Origin: Candidatus Bathyarchaeota archaeon
Lineage (GTDB): Archaea > Thermoproteota > Bathyarchaeia > TCS64
DNA: 5,454 nt
NCBI GenBank assembly: GCA_030593155.1
Contig: JAUVHT010000061.1
Location: 1 to 5,454 of the forward strand
Direction: 5' to 3'
The position numbers were made by a program, and so were the translations under genes. The notes under the pieces are model-generated. The model was not told the origin of the DNA. It saw only the letters and a list, made by a program, of their open reading frames with translations, and searched no databases. Shown here one piece after another: positions 1-4,928 of the stretch; within the stretch, counting starts at the first letter, position 1; each line of letters opens with the position of its first letter.

Positions 1-276
1 CCTCAAGTGGGGTGTGGCGGGGTCTGTCTTCTCATTCCCGTCGCTCCCAGCCCAGCCTATAGCCTCCTCCCAGATGCCGATGTGGCAGTGGGCCTCGACG
101 AGGCCTGGCATGACCACCTTCCCGGAGGCGTCGATGACCTCTGCTCCTTTGGGGACCTTTACGGTCTTCCCGACGGCCTTGATCTTTCCGTCCTCGATGA
201 GGATCGTGCCTTTGTCGATCACTCCCTTGGTGATGGTTAATATCTTCCCATTTGTTATTGCTATCAAATACTTCAC
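1..276 (-). CDS. Amidohydrolase, imidazolonepropionase-like, N-terminal part (runs off left edge)
   Basis: Only the first 92 residues are present. Residues 1-58 form the small beta-sandwich typical of metal-dependent amidohydrolases: a TNGKI start (8-12), IEDGKI (27-32) and VIDASGKVVMPGL (47-59). The first barrel strand follows with the metal-binding HxH motif at His63 and His65 (EAHCHIG). The stretch after it (EEAIGW, then NEKTDPATPHLR) matches the subgroup annotated as imidazolonepropionase-related amidohydrolases. The family hydrolyses C-N bonds in cyclic or linear amides, usually with one or two divalent metals in the cytosol. The substrate cannot be told because the catalytic Lys/His/Asp residues lie outside the window. 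I chose GTG at 276-274 because a TATA-like box sits about 30 nt upstream. A TTG at 267-265, with GGTGA 5 nt ahead of it, is a good alternative and shortens the protein by three residues. No in-frame ATG occurs before residue 56. The gene follows the membrane operon on the same strand, but an oligo-T terminator separates them, so it is probably a separate unit. Confidence 0.88.
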   Translation of the reverse strand, partial: MKYLIAITNGKILTITKGVIDKGTILIEDGKIKAVGKTVKVPKGAEVIDASGKVVMPGLVEAHCHIGIWEEAIGWAGSDGNEKTDPATPHLR

Positions 277-300
277 CAGATGAAACTGATCCTCTCGGGG

Positions 301-310
301 TATATGATTT
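301..310 (-). promoter_or_regulatory. Possible TATA box for the amidohydrolase gene
   Basis: Read on the minus strand this is AAATCATATA, an AT-rich block in GC-richer surroundings. Its centre is about 29 nt from the GTG at 276. With the usual archaeal TATA-to-start distance of about 26 nt, transcription would begin near 280 and give a nearly leaderless mRNA. The box is a loose match and has no clear purine-rich BRE, so the call is tentative. Confidence 0.3.
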
Positions 311-356
311 GATCTACTCGATAGGGGGCATGGCTCCAGCTCGTAGGGAGAAGATG

Positions 357-364
357 AAAAAAAA
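357..364 (-). terminator. Oligo-T terminator of the four-gene membrane operon
   Basis: The minus strand has eight consecutive T residues about 22 nt after the TAG stop of the 7-helix gene, inside a wider pyrimidine-rich stretch (about 350-372). Archaeal RNA polymerase terminates on such T runs without needing a hairpin. The position is right to end the operon before the amidohydrolase gene. Confidence 0.6.
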
Positions 365-386
365 GAAGGAAACTATAGGTGTTAGG

Positions 387-1106
387 CTAGCTCTTCTTCT
401 TCAAAAAGTCCGATGCTAAGAGTGTGATCATTATTACGGCGGCGATGGTGATGAAGGCCATGCGAGCCTCCGGTGGGTTCGGTGGGTTTCCCAGCAGGAA
501 CTGGGATCTTCCGATGAACAGCGAGTATCTGGTCAGCACGGTGTACCCGTAGGCTGAGCCGAAGCCGGCCATGATGGTGTAGCGAGCTATCTTTCTCACG
601 TATTGCATGGGTCCCCCTTCGCTTAAGCCTCCTGTGAACCAGAAGTACAGGAGCACGCATGGGGTCATTATAATGATGCATATGTTGCTGAACGTTTGGA
701 CCATGTCACCGGCAACGAACAGGGGTATACTCGCCTGTGCGATGATCTGGTTCAGGAACTGTGTGAATATCACGGTTCTCAGAGCCATCCCTATGCCGGT
801 TCCGACGATGATCGCCAGAGTCCATCGATAGAAGTGGAAGTACTTTTTGACGAACCGGGCATACCAGAGCAGCCCGATCAGTATGCAAAGGATGTAGGTG
901 ACCGTCATGCCTCCATCCAGTGACCATCTGTTGACCCACTGGTCGCGTAGATAGTCAAGGTTGAAGGCGACAGCATAGCCTACCGACACGCCAGCGTAGA
1001 TGTGCTCAGCGAGTCGGTACCACGGGTTCTCGCCGTATAGGAAGCTGTAGATCGCCAGCGTGAAGAAGACCGAGACCCAGATGGGTAGTAGCTCCATCAG
1101 ATTCAT
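387..1106 (-). CDS. Seven-helix membrane protein, last gene of the DUF6754-type operon
   Basis: I do not recognise a named family; the function is unknown. The 239-residue protein is nearly all membrane-embedded, with likely helices at about 6-24, 36-52, 68-84, 95-115, 138-157, 174-198 and 216-233. Positively charged loops (ARFVKK at 83-88, VRKIAR at 170-175, LKKKS at the end) alternate with neutral or acidic ones. This predicts seven helices with the N terminus outside and the C terminus inside. Notable polar residues near or in the membrane are Glu34-His35 in RLAEHIYAGVSVGY at the start of helix 2, and Arg110 at the end of helix 4. There is no Walker motif, metal motif or transporter signature that I can name. 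The ATG at 1106 directly abuts the TAG of the preceding gene (0 nt gap), and GGGAGG about 10 nt upstream, inside that gene's end, serves as Shine-Dalgarno sequence. Such packing suggests co-translation and a shared complex with the other three membrane proteins. Confidence 0.9.
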   Translation of the reverse strand: MNLMELLPIWVSVFFTLAIYSFLYGENPWYRLAEHIYAGVSVGYAVAFNLDYLRDQWVNRWSLDGGMTVTYILCILIGLLWYARFVKKYFHFYRWTLAIIVGTGIGMALRTVIFTQFLNQIIAQASIPLFVAGDMVQTFSNICIIIMTPCVLLYFWFTGGLSEGGPMQYVRKIARYTIMAGFGSAYGYTVLTRYSLFIGRSQFLLGNPPNPPEARMAFITIAAVIMITLLASDFLKKKS

Positions 1107-1952
1107 CTAGGTCTTCCTCCCTGATGCGAAGTATGCGATGTTCCCTAGCAGCACCAGAAGCACCACCAGTAGGTGCGACGTTGAAACAGCGTCGAGGTTA
1201 GCCACTGCGAGGCCTGGCTTGCCGATGAGTAATTCGTATTCGCCGCTGGCCGTGAGGCCGGGCATCAATGCGCTAATCTGTCCGGATGCGAGGTATGGAG
1301 CCGTTCCTGGAACCGACACGCCGATGCAACCCAAGATGAAGGGGACGCCGAAGGGATCGTTCCACTGTCGCAGCCACTCAGGGTACCCTGGGGTACCCGT
1401 CTCTATGGTTATGACTAGGTCTATGTCTTCAGCGGTCTTAATGTTCTCCATCATGGGGTACTCCGATAGGGGTCTGTCTTCGAGAAAGTCTCTCGGTGCC
1501 TGCCCCCAGATGTCGGTCGCGAAGGCGGCCATGCCTGTCTCGCCGCCAGGTATCCATCCCAGCTCGATCCAGTCCACGCCGTATTCGACACCGTACTTGG
1601 AGGCGGGGTCTCCCATCACATCAAGTAGTGTGTTAAACACCAATGGCCCCTGGTTCCAGAAAGCGACAACTACGATCTTCAAGTTCTTTGCTTGACAGTC
1701 CGTCCATAGATGATGCATTGTCGAGATTGACATCGGGAAGAGCTCGGGCATCCCGGATACGCCATAGTCCATGCTGAAAATAATTATGCTGTCGTTGGGT
1801 ATGTTGTCTATGTATTCCTTCCATGCTACCGATTCTCTGCCTATCGGTACAGGTAGACCCAGAGGGAACAACAGGGGAAAGAATACGAAGATCCAGCCCA
1901 GCAGATAAATGTACCTGCGGTCTATGTTCTGCAGTTTGTCTAGGATAGACAT
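1107..1952 (-). CDS. Membrane-anchored protein with soluble domain between two helices; possible DUF6754 paralogue
   Basis: This 281-residue protein has one helix near each end (about 15-34 and 260-277) and a central domain of about 225 residues. The N terminus (Lys6, Arg12, Arg13) and the C-terminal SGRKT are positive, which predicts both ends inside and the domain outside the cell. The domain is rich in Trp, Asp and Glu and poor in Lys. It reads like an alternating alpha/beta fold: hydrophobic strands at 55-60 (SIIIFS), 92-98 (KIVVVAF), 178-184 (DLVITIE) and 203-209 (VPFILGC), with glycine-rich loops. The loops include GGETG (136-140) and PGLTASGEYELL (231-242). I do not recognise an enzyme family. 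Its layout, and the segment from 203 to 242, resemble the DUF6754-like product of the first operon gene, so I infer distant paralogy. ATG at 1952 has a purine-rich GGAGGCGAGG ahead of it; one nucleotide separates it from the previous stop. Confidence 0.88.
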   Translation of the reverse strand: MSILDKLQNIDRRYIYLLGWIFVFFPLLFPLGLPVPIGRESVAWKEYIDNIPNDSIIIFSMDYGVSGMPELFPMSISTMHHLWTDCQAKNLKIVVVAFWNQGPLVFNTLLDVMGDPASKYGVEYGVDWIELGWIPGGETGMAAFATDIWGQAPRDFLEDRPLSEYPMMENIKTAEDIDLVITIETGTPGYPEWLRQWNDPFGVPFILGCIGVSVPGTAPYLASGQISALMPGLTASGEYELLIGKPGLAVANLDAVSTSHLLVVLLVLLGNIAYFASGRKT

Positions 1953-1953
1953 T

Positions 1954-2610
1954 CTAATCCTCGCCTCCTCCTCTGAGGTATCCGCGTTCGATGCCCATCA
2001 GAGTACGTACCGCCAGTGCTATGGCTCCGAGTGCCGCCCCCATTGTGACGGCCCGCATCGTCGCTGCGTTGGGTACGTCGAATATCCAGTTCTTCCACGT
2101 GATGAAGAAGGGGAAAGAGGAAGTGAACAGCGGTGCGTTGGACATGACCACGATGGTCCCTGAGATCAGTATCAACGCGGCCTCGATGTTCCTCGCTCTG
2201 AATGCCCTGTAAGCGGCGGATGTGATGAAGAAGGCCAGGATGCTGTACATGGTGGCACCGAGGGGAGTCTGGACGTTCGTGAATAGGAAGTCGTAGATGG
2301 AGTTGTCCAGCCCTAGCCCGATCGACTCAAATGGTAGACCGGTGATCGCCATGATGATCATGAAGGCCATCAAGACGACGCTGTACCCCCATCTTTCAGA
2401 TCGTCTGCTGATTCTCCTTCCGTGCACTTGGGAGATCGAGAGAACGCCTACGAAGACCGCCATGTTGACGATCAGTAGCACGCCTTCTCTGGTTGTTGCC
2501 GAAACCGAATCGATGAAGGGTATGTTGAGGTAGTATGGGATGACTTGGATCAGCGCAGCTACCGCTGTGATTATTATGGGTATCTCGATCCGTTTTAACG
2601 CGTCAGACAT
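1954..2610 (-). CDS. Six-helix membrane protein, second gene of the DUF6754-type operon
   Basis: The family is not recognised and the function is unknown. The product has 218 residues with likely helices at about 9-28, 42-60, 75-94, 117-136, 143-162 and 183-205. The loop after helix 2 is strongly basic (GRRISRRSER, 64-73), as is the one after helix 4 (YRAFRAR, 134-140) and the tail (IERGYLR, 207-213). This predicts N-in and C-in topology with six helices. The longer external loops are 95-116, acidic and aromatic, and 161-182 with three Phe and two Trp (FPFF, TWKNW). They could contact the externally predicted domain encoded by the next gene. No catalytic or transport motif is visible. The ATG at 2610 lies 6 nt after the stop of the DUF6754-like gene, with the weak ribosome-binding stretch GGATGTGAG ahead of it. 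The next start follows 1 nt after its own stop. Confidence 0.88.
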   Translation of the reverse strand: MSDALKRIEIPIIITAVAALIQVIPYYLNIPFIDSVSATTREGVLLIVNMAVFVGVLSISQVHGRRISRRSERWGYSVVLMAFMIIMAITGLPFESIGLGLDNSIYDFLFTNVQTPLGATMYSILAFFITSAAYRAFRARNIEAALILISGTIVVMSNAPLFTSSFPFFITWKNWIFDVPNAATMRAVTMGAALGAIALAVRTLMGIERGYLRGGGED

Positions 2611-2616
2611 TCATTC

Positions 2617-3401
2617 TCACATCCTAAAGAGATCCAACAGCAGGTTGGATCCCATCGTCGCAAATAATACGCCTAGTACGCCGAGTGCTACGGCTATGAG
2701 CCTGCCTACGTCCTGCCCTGCCAAGCTTGCGATGAGGGGTGCGTCGTTTGTCAGGTATGCTCCAGCGGAGTAGATCTCCTCTCCGATGAGACAATAGTCC
2801 GTCGTGACTAGGAAGAAGGGAATCTGCGAGTTATTAGCAGTGCCCGATATCTGGAACGCTCCAGCCCTGTTTCCCGTCTCACCAAGCTGCAAGGACTCAG
2901 CCCAGTAGGCGCCGATCATGATGTTAGCCGCAGGCCTCTCCCTCATCAACAGCCCCATGTAGTTCGACGAGTAGCCGAATTGCTGAGGTGAGAGGAACCT
3001 GATATCCTCTGAATTGAACTCGTCCTCTTTCCCAGCTAGCTTGTACTCAGTCTCGACGATGTCAGCCGCGATGGGCCACACCTCTGCCTGCCAACCGGTA
3101 CGATGACCCTTGCACCACTCTCGATAGCCTTCTTTGATACATATGAGAGCACGCTGAGCCCTGCCAAGGTCTGGGGCCCGGATGTCGCCCCCCTCAGGTT
3201 AGCTATCCCGTGGGAGCAAACCACCGGCTTGCCCATCTCTACGGCCCTACCGATGGCCTCATCGATAGCGTCGATGCCGGGTATCCTTCTGAGCTTTGGG
3301 ACTCTGCCCTTCTCCGCACCCTTGATGAAGTAAGCTACGGCTGCCATGATAACCACAAGCAATAGTAGTCCGAATAGTCTTCCAGCTATTAGAAACGCCA
3401 T
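2617..3401 (-). CDS. DUF6754-like membrane protein, first gene of the operon, split by a 1-nt frameshift
   Basis: Two overlapping reading frames together give one protein of about 261 residues. The first part runs from ATG 3401 and is in register to about 3092 (residues 1-104, ending GARVIVPVG). It then drifts into a nonsense tail ending at 3036. The second part is in the other frame from about 3090 down to the TGA at 2617-2619 (QAEVWPIAADIV onwards). Adding one base between 3092 and 3090 joins them smoothly as VIVPVG-QAEVWPIA. Helix 1 is at 4-25, a basic stretch at 27-40 (KGAEKGRVPKLRR) predicts the domain on the cytosolic side, the soluble alpha/beta domain spans about 42-232, and helix 2 is near 234-252. 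Motifs in the domain include GIANLRGATSGPQTLAGL (65-82), RPAANIMIGAYWAE (156-169), GETG (174-177) and YLTNDAPLIASLAGQDVGR (216-234). I recognise these as DUF6754, a family of unknown function. The rest of the frame shows no decay, so I favour a sequencing error or a very recent mutation. Confidence 0.8.
3090..3092 (-). other. Frameshift junction in the DUF6754-like gene
   Basis: On the coding strand, reading passes from GTT GGC to the other frame as CAG GCA GAG GTG. One base is missing next to the GG pair. The local sequence is not an X-XXY-YYZ slippery heptamer, has no homopolymer longer than two, and no obvious pseudoknot follows, so programmed frameshifting is unlikely. Confidence 0.7.
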
Positions 3402-3410
3402 TTTTTCAGT

Positions 3411-3418
3411 TCATCTCC
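3411..3418 (-). promoter_or_regulatory. Strong Shine-Dalgarno sequence of the DUF6754-like gene
   Basis: On the minus strand this reads GGAGATGA, preceded by AA. It is close to the archaeal anti-Shine-Dalgarno complement GGAGGTGA and ends 9 nt before the ATG at 3401. It fixes that ATG as the start of the first operon gene. Confidence 0.7.
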
Positions 3419-3444
3419 TTTTTGGTATTAAAGAGATAAGTTTC

Positions 3445-3454
3445 TAAATATTTA
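3445..3454 (-). promoter_or_regulatory. TATA box of the four-gene membrane operon
   Basis: The palindrome TAAATATTTA lies about 49 nt upstream of the operon's first ATG. A start site 25-27 nt downstream would be near 3424, leaving a leader of about 22 nt that just includes the GGAGATGA ribosome-binding site. Because the box is symmetric, orientation rests on its position relative to the gene. No good BRE is visible (AGGTGT lies upstream). Confidence 0.55.
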
Positions 3455-3729
3455 ACACCTAGTATCATCATATATCGATAATATCCATTCAGTGTTTTTT
3501 CTCTAGTGTAATTACATCTAAGAGATCCTCGAATGTTTGGGAAGGGGATATTGTGCATGTGCTTTCGAGGCACATTACGTTCTTCTTGAAATCGTGATCT
3601 AACATCTGGGGAATCTAAACCGCGGTCAGTCGGTCGGTGAACATAGTGGGCGCTCCGAGGGGCCTCCCAATTGTTGTGTGGAACAGTGAATTCCGGGTCT
3701 GAGAACTAAGTTACTGAACACGATTTCGC
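3455..3729. other. Divergent intergenic region without a supported gene
   Basis: The 275 bases beyond the operon TATA box hold no reading frame with a plausible start and family. The left half (to about 3520) is AT-rich and the right half is mixed. Two small inverted repeats are present: ATGTGC/GCACAT at 3557-3562 and 3570-3575, and an imperfect one at 3647-3669. There is no tRNA-like cloverleaf, no convincing C/D box pair and no repeat array. The region could carry regulator sites for the two divergent units or a small RNA, but neither is demonstrated. Confidence 0.5.
3557..3575. repeat. Small inverted repeat (hairpin or operator-like)
   Basis: ATGTGC and GCACAT form a perfect 6-bp stem around a 7-nt centre. 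Pairing can extend by a G-T and a T-A pair to leave a 3-nt loop. No T run follows, so it is not a standard terminator. It lies about 100 bp from the operon TATA box, rather far for a repressor site. Confidence 0.35.
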
Positions 3730-3746
3730 ATGTATCTTACTCATAG

Positions 3747-3769
3747 ATTTATATCATATGTTTATAATA
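3747..3769 (+). promoter_or_regulatory. TATA boxes of the DUF5658-like gene
   Basis: Two AT-rich boxes stand here: ATTTATATCA (3747-3756), close to the archaeal consensus TTTATATA, and TTTATAATA (3761-3769). With the usual 26-nt spacing they predict start sites near 3779 and 3791. These coincide with in-frame GTG codons at 3781 and 3790. Both boxes lie downstream of the ATG at 3730, which argues against that ATG as the translation start. Confidence 0.6.
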
Positions 3770-3780
3770 CATCTTTTCTG

Positions 3781-4113
3781 GTGGAGGCAGTGCTAACCGG
3801 CAGCAGGCGCATCGGACTGGAGGCTTTCTCGTACCTGATGCTGATAGCCGGCACACTGGGCGACCACCTCTCGACAGTCATGGCACTAACCCGCCCTTAC
3901 ATATACGAGTCCAACCCCTACACGGTCATGCTGATGGAGAAGGGCCTCTGGCTGCCCGTGGACATCGCCCTCATAGCCCTGGGCATCGCCATCCCCTACT
4001 TCCTCATCCGCCTGACGAAGAAGGAGTCCTTCAGGGCCCTCCTGGCGTACCCCCTGCTCCACGGTCTGGTAAGGCTGGGCGCATGCTTCTGGAACTTCAG
4101 CCTCATCATCTAG
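3781..4113 (+). CDS. Small three-helix membrane protein, DUF5658-like
   Basis: From GTG 3781 the product has 110 residues. Likely helices are at 13-36, 58-78 and 85-109. The pattern GTLGDHLSTVMAL (24-36), then IYESNPYTVMLMEKG (41-55), then LWLPVD (56-61) is typical of DUF5658-like archaeal membrane proteins, whose function is unknown. The polar residues Asp28, His29, Glu43 and Asn45 are the likely functional positions. The frame is open back to ATG 3730, but codons 3730-3780 are AT-rich and encode an unrelated-looking segment containing both TATA boxes. Family homology begins only after 3781. GTG 3790 is also possible. No good Shine-Dalgarno sequence precedes 3781 (GGAGG at 3783-3787 is too close to 3790), consistent with leaderless translation. 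The nuclease gene starts 50 nt downstream without an obvious terminator or promoter between, so the two may be co-transcribed. Confidence 0.8.
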   Translation: MEAVLTGSRRIGLEAFSYLMLIAGTLGDHLSTVMALTRPYIYESNPYTVMLMEKGLWLPVDIALIALGIAIPYFLIRLTKKESFRALLAYPLLHGLVRLGACFWNFSLII

Positions 4114-4163
4114 GCGAAACCCATTTCTAAGATGGCCAACCTCTGAACTGTTTAGGCGATGCC

Positions 4164-4928
4164 TTGCCCGCCCAGAGGGATATCCTCATCGCGCTGCTCG
4201 AACGAACGAAAGACCGAGCGACCAGCCGCGCTGAGCTGCGAGAGGCCGTCCGAGTGACGGATGAAGCTCTCTCCCTGTTCCTCGACCAGCTTACCGTGGA
4301 GAACCTCCTAGAGGAGGAGGGGAACCTCGTGAAGGCTTCCCTCAACCAGAGGCTTGAGATAGCCGTGAGAGCCATCACGGCGGGGGCGGATTTCGAGAGG
4401 GTGAGCCGCTCCCTCGGCTGGCTCGAGTTCGAGGAGATGGTAGCCTACACCTTCGAGGAGAACGGGTACGACGTGAACCGGCGGTTCAGGTTTCAGGCCG
4501 AAGGGAGGCGGTGGGAGATAGACGTCCTCGCCGTGAGGAAGCCCCTGGTGGTCTGCGCGGAGTGCAAGCACTGGGCCAGCGGGCTGGGCAACATGACGGC
4601 TAGGAGGATCGTGGAGACGCACTTGGAGAAGGTCAGAGTGCTGAGCGAGAACGCTACAGAGGTAGCCGAGAGGATCAAACTGAGAGAGGGGGGGTCGGTC
4701 GTCTTTATCCCAATGGCCCTCTCCCTCCAGCCGGCTCGAAATAAGATCTACAGACGTATCCCGGTGGTCTCCGTGTTCGAGCTCCCCAGCTTCCTCAATG
4801 AGTTCGAGGGGCAGATGGACTGGTTGGCCAAATTCCCCGTCGACCTACCTGCTCCGAAGCCGAAGATGAGGCAGATGGTTCTCAAGAAAAAGGGGATAAA
4901 AAAGAGGTCTAAGAAGAGAGCTACTTGA
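4164..4928 (+). CDS. Winged-helix plus PD-(D/E)XK nuclease-domain protein (Mrr/restriction endonuclease-like)
   Basis: The 254-residue protein has three parts. Residues 4-58 look like a winged helix-turn-helix (RDILIALLE, SRAELREAVRV, LSLFLDQLTVENLLEEEG). Residues about 85-215 form a restriction-endonuclease-like fold: EFEEMVAYTFEENGYDV (helix, Glu90/Glu91), WEIDVLAV with Asp120, then VVCAECKHW with Glu133-x-Lys135. That is the D...ExK catalytic set of the PD-(D/E)XK superfamily, intact here. The C terminus (from about 228) is proline- and lysine-rich and ends in KKKGIKKRSKKRAT, which may bind nucleic acid. The superfamily cleaves DNA with Mg2+; in archaea, stand-alone members are annotated as restriction endonuclease or recombination-type nucleases without proven roles. 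No methyltransferase gene is nearby, so a classical restriction-modification pair is not supported. The start is TTG 4164, with AGGCGAT a few bases upstream. The frame is closed by TAA at 4128-4130 and no in-frame ATG or GTG lies between. The end overlaps the convergent AOR gene by 8 nt. Confidence 0.85.
   Translation: MPAQRDILIALLERTKDRATSRAELREAVRVTDEALSLFLDQLTVENLLEEEGNLVKASLNQRLEIAVRAITAGADFERVSRSLGWLEFEEMVAYTFEENGYDVNRRFRFQAEGRRWEIDVLAVRKPLVVCAECKHWASGLGNMTARRIVETHLEKVRVLSENATEVAERIKLREGGSVVFIPMALSLQPARNKIYRRIPVVSVFELPSFLNEFEGQMDWLAKFPVDLPAPKPKMRQMVLKKKGIKKRSKKRAT
4887..4903 (-). terminator. Probable oligo-T terminator of the AOR gene, inside the nuclease gene
   Basis: On the minus strand, T6 (4903-4898) and T5 (4891-4887) follow the AOR stop codon by about 17 and 29 nt. 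They are the complement of the AAA/AAG lysine codons in the nuclease's basic tail. They match archaeal oligo-T termination signals and are the only T runs close after the AOR stop. Confidence 0.45.

Noticed and set aside
7..283. Two plus-strand frames of 77 and 89 codons at the left edge
   Set aside because: Both are antisense to the amidohydrolase, which has clear family motifs on the minus strand.
1138..1695. 185-codon open frame on the plus strand
   Set aside because: It is antisense to the well-supported 1107-1952 gene, has no ribosome-binding site or recognisable domain, and its composition is that of a complementary shadow.
3407..3415. Two-codon upstream frame (ATG AAC TGA) within the Shine-Dalgarno region of the operon
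   Set aside because: It overlaps the ribosome-binding site itself and has no space for its own initiation signal, so it is probably chance.
3533..3589. 18-codon frame starting at ATG 3533
   Set aside because: It is too short, has no good ribosome-binding site, and covers the 3557-3575 inverted repeat without any family likeness.
3682..3719. Possible C/D box small RNA (GTGAAT followed by two CTGA motifs)
   Set aside because: The C box is a poor match to RTGATGA and the two CTGA motifs are only 11 nt apart, too close for a D' and D pair.
4308..4678. Minus-strand frames inside the nuclease gene
   Set aside because: They are shadows of the GC-rich nuclease coding region; the plus frame carries the D...ExK motif.
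4688..4694. Run of seven G in the nuclease gene as a phase-variation tract
   Set aside because: The frame is intact on both sides and a G7 run is short for slipped-strand switching; two glycine codons explain it.
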